Shown here: one piece after another, positions 6,863-16,496 of the stretch
Layout: the number at the start of each line of letters is the position of its first letter
How positions within the stretch are numbered: position 1 is the first letter of the stretch
DNA from: Sinomicrobium oceani
GTDB taxonomy: Bacteria; Bacteroidota; Bacteroidia; Flavobacteriales; Flavobacteriaceae
Assembly (NCBI RefSeq): GCF_900119185.1
Contig: NZ_FPJE01000003.1
Span: forward strand, 248,001 to 312,000
Reading direction: 5' to 3'
Length of the DNA: 64,000 nt
Notes under the pieces: model-generated
Seen by the model: only the letters and a program-made list of their open reading frames with translations
Told to the model about the DNA's origin: nothing
The model's database searches: none
Made by a program: the position numbers and the translations under genes

Positions 6863-9715
6863 ATGCCAAAAAGAAAAGATCTAAAATGTATTCTGATTAT
6901 CGGTTCGGGGCCTATTATCATAGGTCAGGCGTGCGAGTTTGACTATTCCGGTTCGCAATCTCTGCGTTCCCTTAGAGAAGATGGTATCGAAACTGTTCTG
7001 ATCAACAGTAACCCGGCTACCATTATGACAGATCCGTCCATGGCAGATCATGTTTATCTGAAGCCGCTCACCACCAAATCTATTATCGAAATACTCAAAG
7101 CACATCCCAATATCGATGCGGTGTTACCTACTATGGGAGGACAAACGGCATTAAACCTTTGTATAGAGGCCGATGAAAAGGGGATATGGGATGATTTTGG
7201 CGTTGAAATTATAGGGGTTGATATCGATGCGATCAATATTACCGAAGACCGGGAGAAGTTTAGGGAACTCATGCTGAAAATCGGTATTCCCATGGCTCCC
7301 CAGGCTACGGCAACATCGTATCTCAAAGGAAAAGAAATAGCCCAGGAATTCGGTTTTCCACTCGTGATCAGGGCCTCTTTTACCCTCGGGGGAGCGGGAG
7401 CTTCTTTTGTACATCACAAAGACGATTTTGATGAAATGCTCACCAGAGGGCTTGAGATTTCCCCGATTCACGAAGTCATGATCGATAAGGCAATGCTCGG
7501 ATGGAAAGAATACGAGCTGGAGTTGTTACGAGATAAAAACGACAATGTGGTTATTATCTGTACCATTGAGAATATGGATCCGATGGGGATACACACCGGA
7601 GACTCTATAACAGTAGCCCCTGCAATGACCCTTTCAGACAGAACCTTCCAGAGAATGCGGGATATGGCTATCCATATGATGCGGAGCATCGGGGATTTTG
7701 CAGGAGGATGTAACGTACAGTTTGCCGTAAGTCCGGATGAGAAAGAAGATATTATCGCTATCGAAATAAACCCGCGTGTATCCCGTTCATCCGCATTGGC
7801 ATCGAAAGCGACGGGATATCCTATTGCAAAAATAGCTTCGAAACTGGCTATCGGATATACGCTGGATGAACTGGATAACCAGATCACCAAATCTACATCG
7901 GCATTATTTGAACCTACCCTTGACTATGTTATCGTAAAAATACCAAGATGGAACTTCGATAAATTCGAAGGTTCGGACCGGACTCTCGGGCTGCAGATGA
8001 AATCTGTGGGTGAGGTTATGGGAATAGGACGTTCTTTCCAGGAAGCTCTTCACAAAGCTACACAGTCGCTCGAGATCAAGAGAAACGGACTTGGTGCTGA
8101 CGGAAAAGGTTATAAGGATTATGACCAGATCATAGAGAAGCTTACGTATGCAAGCTGGGACAGGGTGTTCGTGATTTACGATGCCATACAGATGGGAATA
8201 CCACTGAGCAGGATTCACGAGATCACCAAGATCGATATGTGGTTCCTGAAGCAGTATGAAGAACTGTATTTTCTGGAGAAAGAAATATCTTCATACACTA
8301 TAGAATCACTCCCTAAGGAGCTTCTGCTCGAAGCCAAACAAAAAGGATTTGCCGATCGTCAGATCGCACACATGCTCGATTGCTGGGAAAGCGAAGTGTA
8401 CACCCGCAGGGAAGAACTCGGCGTGAAACGTATCTACAAGCTGGTAGACACCTGTGCTGCGGAGTTCAGGGCTCAGACCCCTTACTATTATTCTACTTTT
8501 GAAGATGAAATAGAAACGGCAGACGGAAAACGGTTTATCGACAATGAGAGCAAGATTACCGATAAGAAAAAGATCGTTGTGCTCGGTTCCGGTCCCAACC
8601 GTATAGGGCAGGGGATAGAGTTTGATTACTGTTGTGTTCACGGCGTCCTTGCTGCAGCAGAATGCGGGTATGAGACCATCATGATCAACTGTAACCCGGA
8701 AACCGTATCAACAGATTTTGATACTGCGGACAAACTGTACTTCGAACCTGTGTTCTGGGAACATATCTACGATATCATCCGTCACGAAAACCCCGAAGGC
8801 GTTATCGTACAGCTCGGAGGGCAAACCGCATTGAAACTTGCCGAAAAACTCGATAAGTACGGTATAAAAATCATCGGTACCAGTTTCGAGTCACTCGACC
8901 TGGCAGAAGACCGGGGGAGCTTCTCTACACTGCTTAAAGACAACGATATTCCCTACCCGGAATTCGGTGTGGCAGAAACAGCGGAAGAAGCCCTTAAATT
9001 GTCCGATCACCTGAACTTTCCGATCCTGGTAAGGCCTTCTTACGTACTTGGAGGACAGGGGATGAAGATCGTCATCAATAAACAGGAACTCGAAGAACAT
9101 GTCGTAGATCTGTTGCGTAAGATACCCAACAACAAATTGTTGCTGGATCACTACCTCGACGGGGCTATCGAAGCGGAAGCCGATGCGATATGTGACGGAG
9201 AAAACGTGTACATCATTGGTATCATGGAGCATATAGAGCCTTGCGGTATTCACTCCGGAGATTCCAATGCAACACTGCCGCCGTTTAACCTCGGAGAGTT
9301 TGTTTTGCAGCAGATTAAGGATCATACGAACAAAATAGCGAAAGCGCTTAACACGGTAGGACTTATCAATATACAGTTTGCTATAAAAGACGACACGGTA
9401 TATATCATCGAAGCCAACCCGAGAGCATCGAGAACCGTACCGTTTATCGCCAAGGCATACGGAGAGCCTTATGTGAATTTCGCAACCAAGGTCATGCTGG
9501 GGGAGAAAAAAGTTACTGATTTCAATTTCAATCCGCAGCTCAACGGTTATGCGATCAAGCAACCCGTATTTTCCTTCAATAAGTTCCCGAATGTCAATAA
9601 GAACCTCGGACCGGAAATGAAGAGTACGGGAGAAGGGATTCTCTTTATCGATAGTCTTAAGGATGATCAGTTCTACGAGCTTTATACGAGGAGAAAGATG
9701 TACCTGAGCAAATAA
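6863..9715 (+). CDS. carB: Carbamoyl-phosphate synthase large chain, lacking the allosteric domain
   Basis: 950 residues with two ATP-grasp halves. The first begins ILIIGSGPIIIGQACEFDYSG and the second (near residue 570) IVVLGSGPNRIGQGIEFDY. Together with CarA it makes carbamoyl phosphate from glutamine, bicarbonate and two ATP, for arginine and pyrimidine synthesis. The protein ends (YTRRKMYLSK) where the second synthetase domain ends, so the C-terminal MGS-like domain of about 120 residues that binds UMP and ornithine in E. coli is missing. There is no frameshift; a natural stop and a terminator hairpin follow, and I recall this length as usual for flavobacterial CarB. carA is not in the window. 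Confidence 0.95.
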   Translation: MPKRKDLKCILIIGSGPIIIGQACEFDYSGSQSLRSLREDGIETVLINSNPATIMTDPSMADHVYLKPLTTKSIIEILKAHPNIDAVLPTMGGQTALNLCIEADEKGIWDDFGVEIIGVDIDAINITEDREKFRELMLKIGIPMAPQATATSYLKGKEIAQEFGFPLVIRASFTLGGAGASFVHHKDDFDEMLTRGLEISPIHEVMIDKAMLGWKEYELELLRDKNDNVVIICTIENMDPMGIHTGDSITVAPAMTLSDRTFQRMRDMAIHMMRSIGDFAGGCNVQFAVSPDEKEDIIAIEINPRVSRSSALASKATGYPIAKIASKLAIGYTLDELDNQITKSTSALFEPTLDYVIVKIPRWNFDKFEGSDRTLGLQMKSVGEVMGIGRSFQEALHKATQSLEIKRNGLGADGKGYKDYDQIIEKLTYASWDRVFVIYDAIQMGIPLSRIHEITKIDMWFLKQYEELYFLEKEISSYTIESLPKELLLEAKQKGFADRQIAHMLDCWESEVYTRREELGVKRIYKLVDTCAAEFRAQTPYYYSTFEDEIETADGKRFIDNESKITDKKKIVVLGSGPNRIGQGIEFDYCCVHGVLAAAECGYETIMINCNPETVSTDFDTADKLYFEPVFWEHIYDIIRHENPEGVIVQLGGQTALKLAEKLDKYGIKIIGTSFESLDLAEDRGSFSTLLKDNDIPYPEFGVAETAEEALKLSDHLNFPILVRPSYVLGGQGMKIVINKQELEEHVVDLLRKIPNNKLLLDHYLDGAIEAEADAICDGENVYIIGIMEHIEPCGIHSGDSNATLPPFNLGEFVLQQIKDHTNKIAKALNTVGLINIQFAIKDDTVYIIEANPRASRTVPFIAKAYGEPYVNFATKVMLGEKKVTDFNFNPQLNGYAIKQPVFSFNKFPNVNKNLGPEMKSTGEGILFIDSLKDDQFYELYTRRKMYLSK

Positions 9716-9739
9716 TATTCAGAGATACCGGATAAAAAG

Positions 9740-9774
9740 ATGTCCCGGGCTTTTCATAGAAAGGTCCGGGACAT
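9740..9774. terminator. Terminator-like hairpin after carB
   Basis: ATGTCCCGG (9740-9748) pairs with CCGGGACAT (9766-9774). The T-tract is weak on the plus strand. It lies between the convergent carB and MBL-fold genes and may serve either. Confidence 0.6.
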
Positions 9775-9806
9775 TTGTATTTACGGTCGTTTGCATGGCA
9801 TGTTTT

Positions 9807-10571
9807 CTACGGATACCAGTTGCGGAGCCGGACTTCTGTGTTTTGATGACCCGCGTCTACCAGTTTTTTGAATTTTTCCGTATCGCTCATATCCGGATTA
9901 CCGCGATAATGATACGGATACACAACAGCAGGTTTAAAATCCAGTACGGCGTCTGCAGCCTTTTCGACGGGCATGGTGTACGGCAGGTTCATGCATACAA
10001 AGGCCACATCGATATCCCGAAGGGCTCTCATCTCGGGAATGTCTCCCGTATCCCCGCTGATATAGATCTTTTTGTCATCCAGAGAAAGCAGGTAACCGTT
10101 TCCCCGTCCTTTTACATGTGGTGCATCTTTGCTTGCCGGGAGGTTATACATGGGTATAGCCCCGATAGTAATACCCGAGATTTCCTTGCTTTCACCATTT
10201 TTGAGAATCACCAGGTTCTTTTTATAGGCGTCCGGAAGTTGGTCTGCCACAGCCTGTGGGACAATAAAAGTGACTTCGGATGTCTCGAGGGCCTCAAGTG
10301 TCCTGGTATCGAGATGATCCCCGTGAATATCCGTAATCAGTACGATATCCGGGGGTTTTACTCCGGAAAATCTCTCGACACCCCCGTAGGGATCGATATA
10401 GACGGACACGTTATTCCATTCCAGGGCCAGTGTCCCGTGAAAGATGGGTTGTAAGATAATGTCACGCCCGTTTTCTGTGGCGAGGGTGTCCGGTTGTATT
10501 TGTGAAAATACGGGAGAGTAGCCCAGGGAGAGCAGTGCGCCAAGTGCCATGCCGATCGTATAACTTTTCAT
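9807..10571 (-). CDS. Exported MBL-fold metal-dependent hydrolase
   Basis: 254 residues with a signal peptide (MKSYTIGMALGALLSLGYSP, ending near VFSQ). The metal motif is ITDIHGDHLD, followed by an SGDTGD motif and a C-terminal His in VYPYHYRG. This is the UPF0173/UlaG-like group of the metallo-beta-lactamase superfamily and not a class B lactamase, because the B1-type cysteine ligand is absent. The periplasmic substrate is unknown. It sits alone between carB and the formimidoylglutamase-like gene, on the same strand as the latter. Confidence 0.8.
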   Translation of the reverse strand: MKSYTIGMALGALLSLGYSPVFSQIQPDTLATENGRDIILQPIFHGTLALEWNNVSVYIDPYGGVERFSGVKPPDIVLITDIHGDHLDTRTLEALETSEVTFIVPQAVADQLPDAYKKNLVILKNGESKEISGITIGAIPMYNLPASKDAPHVKGRGNGYLLSLDDKKIYISGDTGDIPEMRALRDIDVAFVCMNLPYTMPVEKAADAVLDFKPAVVYPYHYRGNPDMSDTEKFKKLVDAGHQNTEVRLRNWYP

Positions 10572-10697
10572 AATTTTTCCGGTTATCGTTAGATGACTAA
10601 AATTACAAAAAGATTTTGATCCTTTTTTTGAAACCTGTTATTTTTCACATGACCTGGCACGTCAGAAACCGACATGGAGGGCTGTAACCGGGCCTGT

Positions 10698-11723
10698 TTA
10701 CTTCCGGATAAAATCCGTGATAAAGTACGAAAGAAGTTTGCCTGTCATCCGGAGTTCCCGGTCGTTTTCCGGATCCGGAGCAGCTTCGCAGATATGGAGA
10801 TACTGGACGTTTTTGTTATTTTTCCAATAGTTGATAAGGCGTCGTACCTGTTCCGGGGAGAAACCGGTCGGAGTCATGGCGCTGCTGGGAACGTTGGCTA
10901 TGGCATCGCAATCTACTTCTATTCCGTACGGACTTCTTTTGACAAACTGTAAAGCCTGTTCCGTGTGGTAGTCCAGGGTGGTGTCGGCAGACAGAAGGAG
11001 TTCATCAAGGGTGCTGAACCTGATACGGTCATTGTACTCCTCCAGCTTTTTGAAAATACTTTTTGAGGTATAGTTTTCATGCAGGCCAAAAACGTAATAC
11101 CTGTCGAGCAGCCCTTCCCGGAATGCGTACGAAAAGCCGTTTCCGCTATGTCTGCCTTCGGTGGCCCTGAAATCGGTATGAGCATCGATATTGATACTGT
11201 TAACGGGTTTTCCCAGGGCAAGGGCACATCCTTTGATAATGCCGTAACCGTTGTTATGTCCGCCCCCGATGACAATTGGTTTTTTTCCTGCCGCAACTAT
11301 TTTACGGACCAGGTCTGTGACTTCCGCATCTATACGGGCAGTCAGCTGGCGGGCTTTTTCGATATATACATCACCCGAAGAAATTAACGCATCCAGTTCT
11401 TCCATCTCTTTCGAAAAATCGAGATGTCCCAGAAGCAGGATTTTTTTTCCCTTGTTGTTGGGGTGATGCTGGGTGTTGAGGAGTTGCTGAAGCGCAGTAT
11501 GCCACGCATGCCTGGCGCCTTTACGGCCATGATTGGCCACTATTCCTATATCTTCGGGAATTCCGAACAGTACGTATTTTGCTTTTGAAGCCTGTAGTTG
11601 TTCTTCCAGTTCCTGTCCTTCGTTGAGTAATCTGATCTTTTCCCCGAACCTGGTTTCTCCCTTTCTCCGGGAAATTATTTTCTCCAGGTCTCTCAGGGCG
11701 TATAAACTCAAGTGATTTCGCAT
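10698..11723 (-). CDS. Formimidoylglutamase-like ureohydrolase (arginase family)
   Basis: 341 residues. The binuclear manganese centre is visible: H156 (GGGHNNG), D180, H182 and D184 (NIDAHTDFR), and D271 and D273 (EVDCDA). The GGGHNNGYG form and overall length fit the Bacteroidota formimidoylglutamase group better than arginase or agmatinase. It would cleave N-formimino-L-glutamate to glutamate and formamide, the last step of one histidine degradation route. hutI lies 1.3 kb away on the same strand with an unrelated plus-strand gene between, which supports the histidine role but shows they are not one operon. Confidence 0.82.
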   Translation of the reverse strand: MRNHLSLYALRDLEKIISRRKGETRFGEKIRLLNEGQELEEQLQASKAKYVLFGIPEDIGIVANHGRKGARHAWHTALQQLLNTQHHPNNKGKKILLLGHLDFSKEMEELDALISSGDVYIEKARQLTARIDAEVTDLVRKIVAAGKKPIVIGGGHNNGYGIIKGCALALGKPVNSINIDAHTDFRATEGRHSGNGFSYAFREGLLDRYYVFGLHENYTSKSIFKKLEEYNDRIRFSTLDELLLSADTTLDYHTEQALQFVKRSPYGIEVDCDAIANVPSSAMTPTGFSPEQVRRLINYWKNNKNVQYLHICEAAPDPENDRELRMTGKLLSYFITDFIRK

Positions 11724-11851
11724 GTATCCGGTTTAAATCTTAAAGCAAATATGAAAATAAAAAATCTATTTGCTAAATTTAATCGTATATATATTCGCTG
11801 GCTGTATAACAAAAGTTAAAATTAGGCGTTAACAGTTAAAAAGAAATCATT

Positions 11852-12859
11852 ATGACTGAATCAAAGAGTAATAACGGTTTGAAAGTTATTGCTGCACTGC
11901 TTGGGGTAGCCCTTATAGGGACCTTGATTTATACTTCAAGTCTGTACAGCGATAAGAAAAAGACTACTGCAGATCTGACGAATCAGAAAAATCTGGTAGT
12001 AGAAGATCTGAATAATCTCAAAGCGGACTATGACCGTGCCATATCGGAAGGCGATTCCACAAACCAGGAATTGCTGAACGCCAGGGCCAGGATAGACCAG
12101 TATATAGATTCCGTGAAGAGCATGAAAGCAGACATATCTGCGCTGTATCGTTACAGAAGACAAGTGAATGTGCTCACTAAGGAACGTGAGTTCCTGCTGG
12201 CTCAGAACGACTCCCTGCGCCGGTCCAATGAACAACTGACGATGCAACGGGACAGTACCAGGATGACCCTGGAACGTCAGGCACAGTATGCCGACTCTAT
12301 CCTTACGCAGAACGTGCAGCTTGCCAAGGTTGTAGATGCAGGTTCAGCTTTGAGCCTGGCCAAATTTTCCGTAGAAGCGGTACGGGAACGTAACAGCGGA
12401 AAGCTGGTTTCGGTAAACCGTCACCGAAGAGCGGACAAACTGAAGATCTGTTATACCGTAGCGGCCAACCGTATAGCGTCTGCCGGAGATACGCAGTTTT
12501 ACGTTCAGGTTATAGGGCCGGACGGAGCTATTATGGGAGAAAATGCAGTAGCCAGCTTTACACCTCCCGTAGTGAGCGGTATGAGCCAGAAAGAAAGTGC
12601 AGGAGTTGATGAAACCGGATCGACAGATGAATATGAAATTGAAGATCGTGCTATAGATGAAATGGCGTCGACCCAAAAGCCGGATACCAAGAGTATTAAC
12701 TATAGTAAGATATCTAATTTCTACTATGAGAATACGGCACTTGACGTATGTGATTATGTAGATAAAAAGGGAGATGGATTTGAAAAGGGAAATTACGAAG
12801 TAAAGATCTTCGATAGTAAACTCAGAGAACTGGGATCCTCTTCTTTTGAACTGAAATAG
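11852..12859 (+). CDS. Membrane-anchored coiled-coil protein, function unknown
   Basis: 335 residues. One membrane segment (about 11-29) is followed by a long coiled coil (about 35-165, rich in Leu, Gln, Asp and Arg with heptad spacing). A beta-rich C-terminal domain (about 180-335) contains two conserved-looking blocks, VNRHRRADKLKICYTVAANRI and VIGPDGAIMGENAVASF. The topology suggests a periplasmic coiled coil tethered to the inner membrane. I recognise no named family, though similar proteins occur in flavobacteria. The gene has its own terminator and is flanked by opposite-strand genes. Confidence 0.7.
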   Translation: MTESKSNNGLKVIAALLGVALIGTLIYTSSLYSDKKKTTADLTNQKNLVVEDLNNLKADYDRAISEGDSTNQELLNARARIDQYIDSVKSMKADISALYRYRRQVNVLTKEREFLLAQNDSLRRSNEQLTMQRDSTRMTLERQAQYADSILTQNVQLAKVVDAGSALSLAKFSVEAVRERNSGKLVSVNRHRRADKLKICYTVAANRIASAGDTQFYVQVIGPDGAIMGENAVASFTPPVVSGMSQKESAGVDETGSTDEYEIEDRAIDEMASTQKPDTKSINYSKISNFYYENTALDVCDYVDKKGDGFEKGNYEVKIFDSKLRELGSSSFELK

Positions 12860-12879
12860 AAAACCGGACCTCCAATGTT

Positions 12880-12920
12880 AAAACCCGTTGTCTTCAGCTG
12901 AAGACAGCGGGTTTTTATTT
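12880..12920 (+). terminator. Rho-independent terminator
   Basis: AAACCCG (12881-12887) pairs with CGGGTTT (12908-12914). Between them TGTCTTCAG/CTGAAGACA is a perfect palindrome extending the stem. A T-run follows. Confidence 0.88.
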
Positions 12921-13062
12921 ATGATCTTATCCAAAGTCAGAGCTGTACAATTCTTCGGGATCTGTAGTTTGACCTTCTAAAAAAATAAGGAATCCATATT
13001 TTTACAATCCTATACCGGTAACCGGTCTGATTTTCTGCCGGTTTCCTTTTCGGGTAATGAAA

Positions 13063-14304
13063 CTACGGAGTAACAACCTTTCCGCGGATCAACACGGTGT
13101 CGATATGGTTATTTCCGAAAGCGTAAGGCAAAAAAGCATACCCCGGTATGTCACGGGTAATGATGAGATTGGCTTCTTTTCCCCTGGTGATACTTCCGTG
13201 TGTGTCGGAGAGTCCCATGGCATAGGCCCCGTTTACAGTAGCTGCATTAATAGCTTCCTCCGGGGTAATCTTCATTTTGATACATGCCGTAGCTACCACA
13301 AAATTCATATTACCGCTCGGTGTGGAGCCCGGATTATAGTCCGTAGCCAGGGCCAATGGAAGACCGGCGTCGATCATTTTTCTTGCGGGTGTGTACGGGA
13401 TGCTCAGAAAGTAGGAGCAGGAGGGGAGTGCAACGGGCATGGTCTTGCTCCCTTTCAGTGCTTCGATGTCTTCATCCCTCATCACTTCGAGGTGATCGAC
13501 AGATAAAGCGTTGTGTTTGATCCCTGTCTGTATACCACCTATGGCGTGAAACTGGTTGACATGTATTTTAGGGACCAGGCCAAAAGCTTTGCCGGCTTCA
13601 AGAATACGTTCGGTCTCCTCTGTGGTAAAATATCCCTTTTCACAAAAAACATCCACATATTCGGCAAGCCCTTTTTCTGCGATAGCTGGTATCATCTCAT
13701 TGATGAGGAGATCTATATAACCTTTCCGGTCGTTCCTGTAGTTCGCAGGAATGGCGTGTGCCCCGAGGAAAGTCGCTTTTATGGGAATATCATAGTTGGT
13801 CTGTAGTCTCCTGATGACACGGAGCATTTTCAACTCGGCATCCGTACTCAGTCCGTACCCGCTTTTGATTTCTATGGCCCCTGTGCCCATAGCTATCACT
13901 TCTTCCAGCCGTTTTGCAGATTGCCTGTAAAGGTCGTCTTCCGGGGTTTCTTCGAGTTTTTTGGCCGAATTCAGTATTCCCCCGCCGCGGTTGGCTATTT
14001 CTTCATAGGAAAGTCCGTTGATGCGATCCACAAATTCCTGCTCGCGGTTCCCGGCATATACGATATGGGTATGGCTGTCACACCATGCGGGCATGACCAC
14101 TTTTCCCGCAGCGTTGATGATCTCGTTTGCTTTCGTTTCAGGGAGGTCTTCCATTTTTCCGTAGTCGGCTATCGTATTGTTTTCTATATATAGATAAGCA
14201 TTTTCAATAACCGGTAGGTTTTTCATCTCCCTTCCGGATACTTTTTGTACCGGGGTGTCTCTGACCTGTAAAAGCTGTCTGATATTTTTAATGAGTATGT
14301 TCAT
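13063..14304 (-). CDS. hutI: Imidazolonepropionase
   Basis: 413 residues from ATG at 14304 (the frame stays open further upstream, but the family begins at MNILIKNIRQL). This amidohydrolase converts 4-imidazolone-5-propanoate to N-formimino-L-glutamate. Metal ligands are H78 and H80 (CDSHTHIVYAG), a histidine in HVNQFHAIGG, and the aspartate in LALATDYNPGS. fumC lies upstream on the same strand but a strong terminator separates them. hutH and hutU are not in the window. Confidence 0.93.
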   Translation of the reverse strand: MNILIKNIRQLLQVRDTPVQKVSGREMKNLPVIENAYLYIENNTIADYGKMEDLPETKANEIINAAGKVVMPAWCDSHTHIVYAGNREQEFVDRINGLSYEEIANRGGGILNSAKKLEETPEDDLYRQSAKRLEEVIAMGTGAIEIKSGYGLSTDAELKMLRVIRRLQTNYDIPIKATFLGAHAIPANYRNDRKGYIDLLINEMIPAIAEKGLAEYVDVFCEKGYFTTEETERILEAGKAFGLVPKIHVNQFHAIGGIQTGIKHNALSVDHLEVMRDEDIEALKGSKTMPVALPSCSYFLSIPYTPARKMIDAGLPLALATDYNPGSTPSGNMNFVVATACIKMKITPEEAINAATVNGAYAMGLSDTHGSITRGKEANLIITRDIPGYAFLPYAFGNNHIDTVLIRGKVVTP

Positions 14305-14332
14305 AAAGCTGTTTTTTGTGTGTAGTGTAAAT

Positions 14333-14376
14333 GAAAAACGTACGGCTTCTACCCGGTGAGGGTATGGCCGTACGTT
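14333..14376 (-). terminator. Rho-independent terminator of fumC
   Basis: AACGTACGGC (14337-14346) pairs perfectly with GCCGTACGTT (14367-14376). On the minus strand the stem is followed by TTTTT, so it terminates fumC transcription before hutI. A smaller hairpin sits in the loop. Confidence 0.88.
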
Positions 14377-14399
14377 CTTATGGTGCTGTTGTGCCCGGA

Positions 14400-15797
14400 T
14401 TATTTCAGAGCGCCTACCATATCCTCGGGTTTTACCCACTCGTCGAATTCTTCGGCAGTAAGGTATCCGAGGTTGACGGCTTCTTCCTTGAGCGTCGTAC
14501 CGTTTTGGTGTGCCGTATTGGCTATTTCCGCAGCTTTGTAATACCCTATTTTGGTATTCAGTGCGGTAACCAGCATGAGCGAATTGTTTACCAGTTCTTT
14601 AATACGATGGTGATTGGGCTCTATTCCGGAAGCGCAATGTTCTTCAAAACTCACGCAGGCGTCACCGATCAGTTGTGCGGATTGCAGCAGATTGGCGGCC
14701 ATTACGGGTTTGAAAACATTGAGTTCGTAGTGCCCCTGAGTACCGCCTACGGATACGGCAACATCGTTACCGATAACCTGTGCACAAACCATGGTGAGTG
14801 CCTCACATTGTGTAGGGTTTACTTTTCCGGGCATAATGGAACTTCCCGGTTCGTTTGCAGGAATCAGAATTTCTCCGATACCGGAGCGGGGCCCGGAAGC
14901 CATCATCCGGATATCGTTGGCTATTTTATTGAGTGAAACGGCAAGCTGTTTCAGAGCACCATGGGTTTCGACCAGGGCATCGTGGGCAGCCAGTGCTTCG
15001 AATTTGTTTGTAGCGGATTTAAAAGGAAGTTCGGTAAACCTGGCGATGTACGCAGCGACGTTCTCCGCATATCCCGGGGGCGTATTGATCCCGGTTCCTA
15101 CGGCAGTACCTCCCAGAGCGAGCTCCGAAAGGTGATCCAGCGTGTTGTTAAGAGCTTTTAACCCGTGATTGAGTTGAGAGACATAACCCGAAAATTCCTG
15201 ACCGAGGGTGAGCGGGGTCGCATCCATAAGGTGAGTACGCCCTATTTTGACCACATCCTTGAAATCTTCGGATTTTTTCTTCAACGTATCACGTAACCGG
15301 GTTACGCCCGGAATAGTCACTTCGATGATCTTCTTATAGATAGCAATGTGCATTCCGGTAGGGAAGGTGTCATTGGACGATTGCGATTTGTTGACATCGT
15401 CATTGGGTTGCAGGGTCTTTTCGCCTTCGCCTATTTTTTTTCCGGCCAGTTGATGTGCCCGGTTGGCAACAACTTCATTAACATTCATGTTACTTTGGGT
15501 ACCTGAACCAGTCTGCCAGATCACCAGCGGAAACTGGTCATCGTGTTTCCCTTCCAGGATTTCATCGCATGCTTTAGCTATAAGATCTCTTTTTTCTTCC
15601 GGAAGAACCCCGAGTTCACAGTTGGTATAAGCCGCTGCTTTTTTCAGGTAGGCAAACCCGTATATGATCTCCAAAGGCATTGAAGCCGAAGGCCCTATCT
15701 TAAAGTTGTTTCTGGAACGTTCGGTTTGGGCTCCCCACAACTTGTCTGCGGGAACTTTAACCTCACCCATCGTATCTTTTTCTATTCTGTATTCCAT
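14400..15797 (-). CDS. fumC: Class II fumarate hydratase
   Basis: 465 residues, standard length. The fumarase/aspartase signature [13 protein letters not shown] is present, with the catalytic serine in that mobile loop, and [13 protein letters not shown] and TFPTGMH contribute to the active site. It interconverts fumarate and malate in the citric acid cycle and needs no iron-sulfur cluster. A TAATTTTG box on the minus strand (15826-15833) is a plausible -7 element. It ends in its own terminator. Confidence 0.95.
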   Translation of the reverse strand: MEYRIEKDTMGEVKVPADKLWGAQTERSRNNFKIGPSASMPLEIIYGFAYLKKAAAYTNCELGVLPEEKRDLIAKACDEILEGKHDDQFPLVIWQTGSGTQSNMNVNEVVANRAHQLAGKKIGEGEKTLQPNDDVNKSQSSNDTFPTGMHIAIYKKIIEVTIPGVTRLRDTLKKKSEDFKDVVKIGRTHLMDATPLTLGQEFSGYVSQLNHGLKALNNTLDHLSELALGGTAVGTGINTPPGYAENVAAYIARFTELPFKSATNKFEALAAHDALVETHGALKQLAVSLNKIANDIRMMASGPRSGIGEILIPANEPGSSIMPGKVNPTQCEALTMVCAQVIGNDVAVSVGGTQGHYELNVFKPVMAANLLQSAQLIGDACVSFEEHCASGIEPNHHRIKELVNNSLMLVTALNTKIGYYKAAEIANTAHQNGTTLKEEAVNLGYLTAEEFDEWVKPEDMVGALK

Positions 15798-15965
15798 GAT
15801 GTTTATTAAAGTTTTACACTGTATACAAAATTAGCATTTTACCGTATAATACCCGGGGATTTTTAGCTTTTTATAAGCGGAGTTTCGCGATTTAGTTGGA
15901 AAAAGGCTTCGGCATTTCAATTAAAAACGGTACTTTTGTTCCGAATTCGAAAATTTCCGGAAATT

Positions 15966-16142
15966 ATGTTTGAATTTGACCAGTATTTAGGCTTTTTAGC
16001 ATTCGCAGGGATAGCTCTTCTGGGCTTCTGGTTGATGGTTTTCCTTACTGCTTTTGCAATTCCCTACTGGATAAGCGGAGCGATCATGGAGATGATCAAA
16101 GAAAAACGCGAGGCTAAAAAAGCTAAAAAGATGCAGGCGTAA
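15966..16142 (+). CDS. Small membrane protein, function unknown
   Basis: 58 residues from ATG at 15966 (a TTG at 15936 is less likely). One or two membrane segments (about 8-42) are followed by a very basic tail (KEKREAKKAKKMQ). TACTTTTG at 15931-15938 matches the -7 consensus and a clear terminator follows at 16151, so it is probably a real short transcription unit. No family recognised. Confidence 0.65.
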   Translation: MFEFDQYLGFLAFAGIALLGFWLMVFLTAFAIPYWISGAIMEMIKEKREAKKAKKMQA

Positions 16143-16150
16143 AAACGCAC

Positions 16151-16182
16151 AAGAGACTGTTCGAAAGGCAGTCTCTTTTTTT
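16151..16182 (+). terminator. Rho-independent terminator
   Basis: AAGAGACTG (16151-16159) pairs with CAGTCTCTT (16169-16177), followed by a T-run. Confidence 0.9.
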
Positions 16183-16496
16183 ATTCGTATTTGATATTTG
16201 TCGGAGCAGGAAGGACCTGGTTGTTGGGGTATTGAGTCAATAGGTTATTCCTGGATTTCACCTCTTGTTAATCCGATATCCATTAACTACGCCCCAGTAC
16301 TTCGACAGACTCAGCAGCCTATGCCGGAACGCTCAGCCGCTTCGGTAACTCTTACTGCGAACTGTAATTGGTTATAGAGTTAGTCCTGCTTTTCATTTCT
16401 TATTAACCTGGTAACTCATCAACCGATTAACTATACCCTGGTATCCTTCCCTACAGGGCTACGAACTACCCAATCTCATTCACAGTATTACAGCAG
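16183..16496. other. Gene-free region with a repeat-like segment
   Basis: No coding frame. The segment around 16310-16340 (ACTTCGACAGACTCAGC and following) resembles the CTTCGACAAGCTCAG-type intergenic repeats common in bacterial genomes, but only one copy is present here. Nothing else was identified. Confidence 0.35.

Noticed and set aside
16305-16345. CTTCGACAGACTCAG-like segment considered as a mobile repeat
   Set aside because: Only one copy in the window and no terminal repeats; kept only as a remark in the intergenic entry.
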